From the NCBI RefSeq assembly GCF_011290365.1, contig NZ_CP049786.1, positions 558,001-622,000 of the forward strand: a stretch of DNA of 64,000 nt, given 5' to 3'. Below the pieces are notes generated by a model. That model searched no databases and was not told where the DNA came from. It was given only the letters and a program-made list of their open reading frames with translations. Of the stretch, positions 18,529 to 26,429 are shown in pieces; positions within the stretch are counted from its first letter, which is position 1, and each line of letters begins with the position of its first letter. The DNA is from Leclercia sp. 29361 (GTDB lineage Bacteria > Pseudomonadota > Gammaproteobacteria > Enterobacterales > Enterobacteriaceae). Both the position numbers and the translations under genes were made by a program.

Positions 18529-20094
18529 CCAGGGGGGACCGGCTCACTCAAAGAATTGATGAGAACACCTGACAACCTGCTGAAATTACTTGAGCTGGCC
18601 TACAAGGCACTAGCGGAATGTAGCTGCAACCATGATACGCATAAAGATGGCTGCTACCGCTGTGTGTACGCTTACCGTGACCGTGGGCGTATGAAGTATG
18701 TGTCGAGAGATCAGGCGCGTCTTTTGCTTGCAAAAATCCTTAAGGCCAGCGCGTCGATACGGGCCATTGATTCCATCAAAAACATTTCACTAGATGCCAT
18801 GATGGGAAGCGAACTGGAAAAACGGTTTATTCACTGCCTGCAAGATAACAAAAACCTTCTCGTGAGCCGAAGTTATGCCCATCAGAATGCAGGCTGGATT
18901 ATTAATACCCGTACAGAACCAGCGATGAGCTGGCATCTCAAAGCACAGGTTGATTTAGGCGTTAAAGAAGGGATTGGTATCCTCAGCCGACCAGATTATG
19001 TGCTCTACCCCCTAATACAGTCAGAGAAGATAAAACCGGTAGCACTTTTCCTTGATGGTTTTGCATTCCATAAGGATAGCGTGTCGGATGATGTCCAAAA
19101 ACGGCAGGCAATTAAAGACAGCGGGAATTTTTGGGTATGGACAGTGACCTGGGCAGACCTTCAAGAACAAGGACTCAAACATGTTCAGGATGTCATGGGG
19201 CTTGGGCATAACCCGGATATGAAACAGCCTAAGTTTTATAACCTGTTCCATGATACAAACTTTGCTACGCTAGAGGGTTCATTCAGGGAGAGAAACAGTT
19301 TCGCACTGCTACTTGATTATCTCTCTGATCCCGGTAATCAAACTCTGCTATGGCAGAAAATGGCCGCTGCCTATACCTGGGTGTGGCTGGATCCTAAAAA
19401 GTCGCAGGACACCGGAATCAAACAAAAGTACGCCTATGAAATGCAGGAGAACGCTCCTGCTTATCGGTTGAATGCACTTTTGCCTGCTGAACCGTTTGTA
19501 TTTGGTGGTTTACTGGATAGCTGTAGTTCATCGCAACAGTTCATTGAGCTGGCAGCTGTTGTACCGCAACAAGCCATTAAGCAAAGCACAAGTATCGAAC
19601 AAATGAGAAATTGGCTAAGGTTGCATATTTGCTTTGACGATCGCTATTCCCAAGATAATGGCTTTGAAGCTGGATTCAACGGTTTCTGGCGGATGGTGAA
19701 TCTATTGCAGTTCTTGCCAGATATGACGTTTACCAGTCGTAAAGCGGTTAACTCGCCGCAAGAGTCTGGAACGGCAAAAATTGAGACGCCGGTAGTGGCA
19801 GAGATTCAGTCTGATGAGAGTTGGGCGGAGATAATTGAGTTTGATTTATTGAGTGCCGAAGAAATCGCTTTGCTTCAGTCATTATCACTACCTGCACCGA
19901 CAGTCGGATATGAATTACAGAATGACGATGGCGAAATTATTGCGGAAGCCGACCTCGCCTGGCCGTTACAAAAGCAAGCCATGATTATCGATAATCAGGA
20001 CTTTATTCCTTTATTCGAAAGTAAGGGTTGGCACGTTGCGTGCGGGCCTATTGACGAAAGTACATTGCAACATCTGTTCGGAGGTGACAAATGA
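18529..20094 (+). pseudogene. C-terminal remnant of a DUF1998-type helicase with a nuclease-like tail
   Basis: The native frame starts at the IS edge: codons before the first ATG (18559) read GGTGSLKEL, then MRTPDNLLKLLELAYKAL and a zinc cluster CSCNHDTHKDGCYRCVYAY (Cys-x-Cys ... Cys-x2-Cys). This is the end of the DUF1998 module of large DEAD/DEAH helicases found in several phage-defence systems (DISARM DrmB, Druantia DruE) and in MrfA-like proteins. After it comes a PD-(D/E)XK/Vsr-like region (about 145-225: RPDYVLYP, KPVALFLDG, KRQAIKDSGNFWVWTVTW) and an unassigned C-terminal half. The motor domains are gone. The stop overlaps the next start by 4 bp (ATGA), so the genes were cotranscribed. 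A protein from 18559 might still be made. Confidence 0.78.
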
Positions 20095-22208
20095 CGGTTC
20101 AAACGCCAATGGTGGCACTTTCTGATGGTTTTCTGGGGGCTTTTGCGCGGATTCCTAAAGCACAGCAAAAAAAGGTCCAGGAATTCATCTCCAAGTTCCG
20201 CCAGGATCCGACGAGTAATGGAATTAACTACGAAAAAATCCACGATGCGCGCAGCAATAACGTGCATTCCGTGCGTATTGATCAGACCTACCGGGGAATA
20301 GTCCTGAAACCCGAACAGGGGGATCTATATATGCTGATGTGGGTGGATAAGCACGACGAAGCTTATGACTGGGCACGGCGACATGATTGTGCAATTCACC
20401 CGGTTACTGGTGCGATTCAGGTGATTGATATCAGCTATATTAAACCCGCCTCCGAACCTGCTGTTGTTGATAAACCCAAACTCTTTACTGCTTACACGGC
20501 AGAACAGATCCTCGCGCTCGGTGTTCCTCCTGTGTTTATTGAGCAGGTAATGGCTCTTGTAGATACAGATGAGCTAAATCAGCTAGAAAGCGTGATGCCA
20601 GCAGAAGCCTGGGAACCCCTACACTGGCTGGCAGAAGGGCTGGAGTACCAGGAAGTGCTGGAAGAGTTTAACGATCATCATGATGAACCTGTTGATACCA
20701 ACGACTTTATTGAGGCGATTGAGCGAAGTAAACGTCGCTTCCATGTCGTTGAAAATGAACAGGAGTTACTGCAAATGCTCAATGCGCCACTGGAAAAATG
20801 GCGTGTATTCCTGCACCCGAGCCAGCGAAAACTGGTGGAGTCTCCGGCAAATGGTCCGGTACGTGTATTAGGTGGTGCAGGTACGGGAAAAACAGTCGTT
20901 GCGATGCATCGTGCTCGTTGGTTATCCCAACGCCTGGCCGATAAACCGGGTAAGAAAATTCTGTTCACGACCTTCACCCGCAACTTGGCGGCTGATATTC
21001 GCGCCAACCTCCAGCGTTTGTGTAGTCGTGATGAAATGGCGCGTATTGAAGTTGTTAACATTGATGCCTGGATGAGTGAGCAGCTGAAACGCCATGGATA
21101 TGATTTCCGCGTGGTGTATAACAACGATGAAGGGCGACGTAAATGCTGGAACTATGCCCTGCAGCAAGTCCCTACTGAAATGGGATTACCAGAGAACTTT
21201 TATTCAGAAGAGTGGCAACGTATTGTTCAGCCGAATGCTGTTTATAGCCGTGAAGAATATCTGAAGGTGAGCCGTATTGGTCGTGGCACAGCATTATCAC
21301 GTATTCAGCGTGCGAAAATCTGGCCTGTATTCGAAGAGTTCCGGGCACAAATGGCGCGTGCCAAACTGCGAGAAATGGGGGATGCCATGCATGAGGCTAT
21401 TATTCTGTTTAAAGAAAAACAGGTGCAATTGCCTTATAGCAGTATCGTAGTTGATGAGGCTCAGGATATAGGTGCACCGGCCTTTACCCTTCTTCGTAGC
21501 CTGGTCCCGGAGTCTCCTAACGATCTCTTTATCGTGGGTGATGGACATCAGCGTATTTACCGCAATAAAGTCGTGCTCGGTCAGTGTGGGATTAACGTTC
21601 GTGGGCGTCGTAGTAAGAAACTGAAGATTAACTACCGGACTACAGAAGAGACGCGACAGTTTGCTGTCGGGTTATTAACCGGAGTTAAGGTTGACAACCT
21701 GGATGGTGAAACTGATGCCAGCAACGATTATTTATCATTGCTTCACGGTGAAAAACCCATGATTACTCATGCTTCAGATTTTAAAGAAGAGGCTGAGACG
21801 CTTATCAAGCAAATTCAGGCACTGTTAGCCAATGATGTTCGTTCCCAGGATATCTGCATTACTTCCCGCACGAGGCATTCGAATGAGCGCTATGTATCAG
21901 CTCTGAATGAAGCGGGAATTGAAACTTTTAATTTAGGGAATGATAGTGGCGATAGTGATCAACGGGCTGGTGTTCGCATTGCAACGATGCACCGCATTAA
22001 AGGGCTAGAGTTCCAGTATGTGTTCCTTGCGGGTATCAACGATGGCGTTGTTCCGGAAGTAAAAGCAATAGCATCTGACGACCCTATTGAACAGCGCGAT
22101 GCATTATTTAATGAACGAGCGTTGCTCCACGTGGCTGCAACCCGCGCGGTAAAAGGGCTGTTTGTTTCTTCGTACGGTGTGCCAAGTACGTTATTAACGG
22201 TTAAGTAA
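20091..22208 (+). CDS. UvrD/Rep-like superfamily-I helicase with N-terminal RelE-like domain
   Basis: 705 residues. N-terminal about 95 residues resemble a RelE/ParE toxin fold (FARIPKAQQKKVQEFISKF, VHSVRIDQTYRGIVL, MLMWVDKHDEAYDWA), then a linker (100-245) and a UvrD-type motor: Walker A GGAGTGKT near 260, VDEAQD near 455, GDGHQRIYR near 483, INYRTTEETR near 512, MHRIKGLEF near 633 and AATRAVKGL near 684. Predicted 3'-5' DNA translocase. It overlaps the DUF1998-protein stop by 4 bp, so it was part of the same cassette, probably antiphage or DNA-restricting. Intact, but its partners are truncated. Confidence 0.85.
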   Translation: MTVQTPMVALSDGFLGAFARIPKAQQKKVQEFISKFRQDPTSNGINYEKIHDARSNNVHSVRIDQTYRGIVLKPEQGDLYMLMWVDKHDEAYDWARRHDCAIHPVTGAIQVIDISYIKPASEPAVVDKPKLFTAYTAEQILALGVPPVFIEQVMALVDTDELNQLESVMPAEAWEPLHWLAEGLEYQEVLEEFNDHHDEPVDTNDFIEAIERSKRRFHVVENEQELLQMLNAPLEKWRVFLHPSQRKLVESPANGPVRVLGGAGTGKTVVAMHRARWLSQRLADKPGKKILFTTFTRNLAADIRANLQRLCSRDEMARIEVVNIDAWMSEQLKRHGYDFRVVYNNDEGRRKCWNYALQQVPTEMGLPENFYSEEWQRIVQPNAVYSREEYLKVSRIGRGTALSRIQRAKIWPVFEEFRAQMARAKLREMGDAMHEAIILFKEKQVQLPYSSIVVDEAQDIGAPAFTLLRSLVPESPNDLFIVGDGHQRIYRNKVVLGQCGINVRGRRSKKLKINYRTTEETRQFAVGLLTGVKVDNLDGETDASNDYLSLLHGEKPMITHASDFKEEAETLIKQIQALLANDVRSQDICITSRTRHSNERYVSALNEAGIETFNLGNDSGDSDQRAGVRIATMHRIKGLEFQYVFLAGINDGVVPEVKAIASDDPIEQRDALFNERALLHVAATRAVKGLFVSSYGVPSTLLTVK

Positions 22209-22386
22209 TATTTTTTTGTAAGGGCCAGAAGGGCAAACTTTCCTGGCCTGCATATCAATAGTTTAAGTTAATTAGAACCTGCAGATATAGGTTCATAAAA
22301 ATTAGTGGATGAGAAGCGATGTGAGGGACTGAAAAACATCAGTTGTATGTTGCCAGCTCAATACCAGCAAGATTGATGACATTACA

Positions 22387-22977
22387 CTATCGTTGGGCTA
22401 AGCCCTTACTCAATATTGCATTCAACCAAATTTCATCCCTCTGCGGACGTTTATCCTGAGTCAGCCATAACTCAGCAATCTCAATCTTCTCTACCGCCCC
22501 CAATTGCACCCGCAACCCCTTCTCATCCATATCCGTAAACCACCGTCCATCAACCTCCCGCTCACCATCCCCATACTTAAACGACACGTACCATACCCCT
22601 CCAGGCTTAAGCGCATCCGCAAGTCTTCGCATCACCCCGGGCAACTCAACCGCCGGAACATGCAAAAGCGAAGCACAGCACCAAATCCCATCAAACTCTT
22701 CCTTCCAGTCCACATCCGCAAAGGTCATCAACTGAACCGGCAACCCAGTATGTTCCCGCGCCAGCTCAACCATCGCTGGCGACGCATCAAACGCCTCCAC
22801 CTGATACCCCATCCCCAAAAACGCCTTCGCATCACGCCCGGAACCGCACCCCGCATCCAGCACCCGCGCCCCCGGGGCAAGATGTTTGGTAAAGGTCTCG
22901 TACAGTGAGGACATATCAACATTCACCGTCCCGTCGAAGAAGGTCTGCGCATTGTCCTGATAGTATTTAAGCGTCAT
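22387..22977 (-). CDS. class I SAM-dependent methyltransferase
   Basis: 196 residues. Rossmann-fold methyltransferase with motif I VLDAGCGSGRDAK (about 40-52), VEAFDASPAMV acidic motif II, and GIWCCASLLHVP/LKPGGVWYVSFKYG further on (Methyltransf_11/25 type, TehB-like). Substrate not evident; it lacks the (N/D)PPY/F motif of a DNA N-methylase, so a small molecule, protein or other substrate is more likely. The start overlaps the stop of the upstream HNH gene by one base (TAATG), so the two are translationally coupled. Confidence 0.88.
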   Translation of the reverse strand: MTLKYYQDNAQTFFDGTVNVDMSSLYETFTKHLAPGARVLDAGCGSGRDAKAFLGMGYQVEAFDASPAMVELAREHTGLPVQLMTFADVDWKEEFDGIWCCASLLHVPAVELPGVMRRLADALKPGGVWYVSFKYGDGEREVDGRWFTDMDEKGLRVQLGAVEKIEIAELWLTQDKRPQRDEIWLNAILSKGLAQR

Positions 22978-23990
22978 TAAAATGTGGCCTCGCCTTCGGC
23001 TTTAGGTTCCCAGATATGGAACAGCCTCACTTTGGCAGCGTTCCAGTTATTTTCAAGAAAGTTTTTCCGCGCGGCAGGCTGGTTTCCGGTCTGCTGGACA
23101 ATGGTTTCATGCAGCGGAAGTTTGCTCTGTATAAAGTACTCGTTGCGGGCATTTAATCGTTGCAGGAGTGTGCGTCCAGGCAGGCGCGCGAACTTCCCTT
23201 CAGCACCACGATTACAGCACTGGCAGGCCAACACCAGATTCCACACGCCATTGATATTGGCAACCTCATCGCGGGCGGCCCATGGGATAAAGTGGTCAAC
23301 GTCGGCCAGGTCAGGATCGCCCGGGGTCAGGCTGATGGGTTTGAAGCAGTAGAAGCAACGTCCTTTCTGGTAGCCGTTTAAACTGTCGCGACAGCTGGTA
23401 ATATTCACCCGGCGCGCGTTCACATGGCTGAATAGCAACTGATTATCTTCGTCGAACTCAACGCCAACAAGGTTGCGGGACACGCCCATCGCCCAGGCCT
23501 GCTCGACCAGGTTCCAGCGTGCAGTGGTTTCATAAGCCAGGTTCTGATACTGCTGACGCTCGCCCAGATGAAAGAAGTTATCCGTCAGGCGGATGCCGTT
23601 ATTAGTTTTACGCTCATCGATGAAAAAGCGTTTCTCGATCTCACCGCCATTCACATTGTGAAAGGCATCAATCACGTTGGCAAAACCGCGCCGTACCGTA
23701 GTTTCAATCAGCTGGTTATGAGAAACCTCGTCGTTATTAAACTGCGCGCAGGTATCCAGAAACTGGCTGCGGCTCGAGGTGATCTGCTTCGGAGCATGTT
23801 TCAGGTGTTCGCAAAGATGGCGGCTGAACGGCACGGCGAGTTCGTCGAGGGTGATGATGTCGCTGCCCGTCTTATCAATCTCATACAGGGCATGGGCCAG
23901 TGCGAACTTGTAAGATGCGACGTTCTTTCCAAAAAGAATCACCCCGCGCCAGTAGTTCTCCAGCGTAGGGTCAGCCTGGTAAAATTCCAT
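22977..23990 (-). CDS. HNH endonuclease domain protein
   Basis: 337 residues from the ATG at 23990 (AGGA 8 bases upstream; a longer frame to 24050 has no site). N-terminal 200 residues are unassigned and mostly helical; the C-terminal part holds an HNH nuclease: GRCFYCFKPI, DVDHFIPWA, NGVWNLVLACQCCNRGAEGKF, with both Cys pairs of the zinc ribbon and the DH/N/H catalytic set present. Probably a DNase. One-base overlap with the methyltransferase gene suggests a two-gene unit. The large N-terminal domain may sense or bind a target. Confidence 0.85.
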   Translation of the reverse strand: MEFYQADPTLENYWRGVILFGKNVASYKFALAHALYEIDKTGSDIITLDELAVPFSRHLCEHLKHAPKQITSSRSQFLDTCAQFNNDEVSHNQLIETTVRRGFANVIDAFHNVNGGEIEKRFFIDERKTNNGIRLTDNFFHLGERQQYQNLAYETTARWNLVEQAWAMGVSRNLVGVEFDEDNQLLFSHVNARRVNITSCRDSLNGYQKGRCFYCFKPISLTPGDPDLADVDHFIPWAARDEVANINGVWNLVLACQCCNRGAEGKFARLPGRTLLQRLNARNEYFIQSKLPLHETIVQQTGNQPAARKNFLENNWNAAKVRLFHIWEPKAEGEATF

Positions 23991-24136
23991 CAATGAAATC
24001 CTGTTACGGTGAGGGAGGTAGCTAACTACCGAAACCTGTAACAGGATCACATAACAAATGAAGGGTGATGTAAACCGTGAATCTATCGAATTGATGAATT
24101 TGTGAGGTGGTTCAGTGGATGGTACGCGGGCAGGGG

Positions 24137-24391
24137 TTACGCCACTCTCTTCCTCATCAGTAACCGACGATCCACAAGCTCCCCATCCTTATAATACCGA
24201 CTCGGCCAGATCTCCTCCGGCGAAACGCCAATCGCCTCAGAGATAATGAGTTCCCCTTTAGGCCACGGCCTCTCAAGCGCGTTAGATAATGTTGAAGAAC
24301 TCAATCCCGCCTCCCTGGAGAGCGCAGCAAGGGAAGTCCCTTTCTTTCTTAACGATGCGATGATGTCAGCTTTATGCCAGTCCATTTTCAT
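24137..24391 (-). CDS. Ner/Nlp-like HTH DNA-binding protein
   Basis: 84 residues. Resembles Mu Ner/SfsB: MDWHKADIIASLRKKGTSLAALSREAGLSSSTLSNAL is the family's HTH, followed by EAIGVSPEEIWPSRY. AAGGAAAAGCAC precedes the ATG. Such proteins are small repressors/activators of prophage or island genes. Divergent from the XRE gene at 24592; four CTACG-N5-CGTAG palindromes lie between them. Confidence 0.88.
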   Translation of the reverse strand: MKMDWHKADIIASLRKKGTSLAALSREAGLSSSTLSNALERPWPKGELIISEAIGVSPEEIWPSRYYKDGELVDRRLLMRKRVA

Positions 24392-24428
24392 GTGCTTTTC
24401 CTTTTGTCAGCTATCTATAAAGAAAAGA

Positions 24429-24593
24429 CTACGTTATTCGTAGCGTAAGGTGAATACTGAAAACTACGTTTATCGTAACTCTGGAAAGAGGATCGAGTTT
24501 TTGTGAAATACCAATGTATGAAGGAGAGAAAATTCTAAAGCTACGTTTTGCGTAGTATCCGCTAAGTACAATAACTACGACTATCGTAGTTAT
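24429..24593. promoter_or_regulatory. four CTACG-N5-CGTAG operators between divergent HTH genes
   Basis: Palindromes at 24429-24443, 24464-24478 (last base differs), 24541-24555 and 24574-24588. The last extends to ATAACTACG-ACTAT-CGTAGTTAT and overlaps the ATG of the XRE gene at 24592. One of the two HTH proteins, probably the XRE one, should bind them and repress itself and the ner-like gene. Confidence 0.82.
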
Positions 24594-24900
24594 GAACGAA
24601 CTTACTACTCATAATCAAATCTTTAGTCGGCGTCTTAAAGAAGTGCGCCTGGCGAAGGGACTCTCTCAAAAACGTCTCGGTATCCTTGCGGGTATCGATG
24701 AGTTTGTCGCAAGCACGCGCATTAACCGGTATGAAAAGGGCGTCCATCAGGCAAACATCGAAGTTGTGCAGCAGCTTTCTGCCGTACTTGAAGTCCCCCT
24801 GGCGTATTTCTATACCGAAGATGACGACCTGGCATCGCTACTTATGAGCTGGATAAAAATGGATGCTGAAAAGAAAAAGCGCATTCTGGCGATGATGTGA
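24592..24900 (+). CDS. XRE-family transcriptional regulator
   Basis: 102 residues. Cro/C1-type HTH at about 8-68 (FSRRLKEVRLAKGLSQKRLGILAGI, RINRYEKGVHQANIEVVQQLSAVLEVPLAYFY) and a short C-terminal helix. No Shine-Dalgarno is visible; an operator palindrome runs into the ATG, so translation may be leaderless or weak and repression strong. Functions as a small autoregulated switch with the divergent Ner-like gene; no phage structural genes are nearby. Confidence 0.88.
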   Translation: MNELTTHNQIFSRRLKEVRLAKGLSQKRLGILAGIDEFVASTRINRYEKGVHQANIEVVQQLSAVLEVPLAYFYTEDDDLASLLMSWIKMDAEKKKRILAMM

Positions 24901-25105
24901 TCCCGTTCATTTTAAACCGCAGCGAGCGGCCAACGGCTTAACATAAAAGCGACCACCGACGCCTTACTTACTTATCTGATTGCTCAGCCTCTCGAAGCCT
25001 TCGCCGATATCACTCCAATACCTTTAATCAGGTGACCAAATTTACTCTGCCATTACCATCACCTATATTTTTAATGCACTGCAAGCCGCTCACAGGGAAG
25101 GGAAA

Positions 25106-26134
25106 ATGACGCAATACTGGTGGAAAGATTTATTGGATCGGAACAATTGCTGGCAGGGGCTGGAGCTGACGGTCCGGGCTGAGCAGCATCCCGGTCATGC
25201 CATGGAGATGCTCAGCGGCCACCATGGGCGCATGGCATTGCAGTTTCAGGGCGAGACGCTGTTCTGGGCCACAGTGTTGAAAGATCATTCCGGCGTCTGG
25301 CTGGTCTTTAATGCCGATCATCCCGGTCAGCAGGCGCTATTACCGTCAGTGACCTCGGCAGATGTGGAGTCGGTTAAAGCGCAGGGCGCGCAGGCATGGA
25401 CAGGCGAATGGTGTCGCTACTTTGCCCGGCGGCTGATGGATTCGCCAGTGCCATTGCTGACTGCGGGCCGTTGGCTGTTAAGGCCTATGGCACCGGTAAG
25501 TCACACCGCACAACCCTCTGTACCCATCGCAGACTGGCGATTTGATTCCCCCGCCAGCGCCGGAAATATGGGCTGCGACTGGGTGCTCTATGGCGAGGAC
25601 TTCCCTGATTTAGCGGATCCGCAAAAAGTCAGGTATGTAGATTGGTGGTGGGGCGGTAATTTGCTGCTGGGACGTTACCCGATAAACACCGATGCGGGGC
25701 GGCTGAAATGGTGGCGTAAAAAATGCCGTGAAGGCGCACTGCCGCCGGTGTTGGTCAGGCACATTGCCGGGCTGGCGTCTTTTGTGATCCTTGATGGTCA
25801 TTATCGTCTGCAGGCGGCCATTGCAGAGGGGATCCCACCGCAGTTTTTGGTGCTCAGTGAACTGCATGAGAGAGAGTTTCCCTCTGATCCGCAGCATCAG
25901 GAGCGTATTGTCCATGCGCTGGAGCTACAGCAACGTAAAAACCCCGCATGCAACGTTGAGGGGATAAATCAGACGCTGATTAATCTCTATGATACCCGCT
26001 ATCTCTATGCTTCAACTCATAGTCGTGCCCTGCTTGGCGACGGAGAAAACTGGGCGCGGGAAATTGAGGCTTATTTGCATAAACATCAGCTTGAGGAATA
26101 TCTGGGAAGGATCCTTGAGCGGGTGGAGGTTTAA
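25106..26134 (+). CDS. ParB/sulfiredoxin-fold domain protein, unknown role
   Basis: 342 residues. AGGGAAGGGAAA precedes the ATG. Around 200-255 a ParB-like segment is visible (LPPVLVRHIAGLASFVILDGHYRLQAAIAEGIPPQFLVLS), where DGHYRLQAA is the typical box-II-like stretch of ParB/Srx nucleotide-binding domains. N-terminal 150 residues are unassigned and Trp-rich (YWWKD, VDWWWGG). No membrane segment. Stand-alone on the plus strand with 205 bp upstream and 289 bp downstream free of genes. Function unknown. Confidence 0.7.
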   Translation: MTQYWWKDLLDRNNCWQGLELTVRAEQHPGHAMEMLSGHHGRMALQFQGETLFWATVLKDHSGVWLVFNADHPGQQALLPSVTSADVESVKAQGAQAWTGEWCRYFARRLMDSPVPLLTAGRWLLRPMAPVSHTAQPSVPIADWRFDSPASAGNMGCDWVLYGEDFPDLADPQKVRYVDWWWGGNLLLGRYPINTDAGRLKWWRKKCREGALPPVLVRHIAGLASFVILDGHYRLQAAIAEGIPPQFLVLSELHEREFPSDPQHQERIVHALELQQRKNPACNVEGINQTLINLYDTRYLYASTHSRALLGDGENWAREIEAYLHKHQLEEYLGRILERVEV

Positions 26135-26429
26135 ATCGAAAATGCGCTGAGGCTAAGAGCGCTGGCTCCGGCTTCAGTCGATCAGCAACCTTTAAAAAAT
26201 TGAGGTTATGAGTTTTTTTAGGCCTTTCAGGCGTGGGATGACATTTAATAAAAATGAATTAATTATTGGCTTTACGCGAGGCGTTAATTCAGTTCGATTT
26301 CCACTCATTTCGTTTTATATATGCACGATGCGTCATGCTTAATGCCCCCAACTCCGTTTATTAGTAGTTGCCTGACGTAGGCAAAGCCATATCATTCTGC
26401 CGAAACAAATCTCAATTTAGGGAATGAAG
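26135..26429. other. gene-free stretch
   Basis: About 295 bp between two plus-strand genes. AT-rich, including TTTAAAAAATTGAGGTTATGAG and a run of weak -10-like hexamers. It presumably holds the promoter of the following gene; no repeat, RNA or terminator was recognised. Confidence 0.4.

Noticed and set aside
22223-22248. GGCCAG...CTGGCC stem after the UvrD-like gene as a terminator
   Set aside because: Long loop and no T run; too weak to call.
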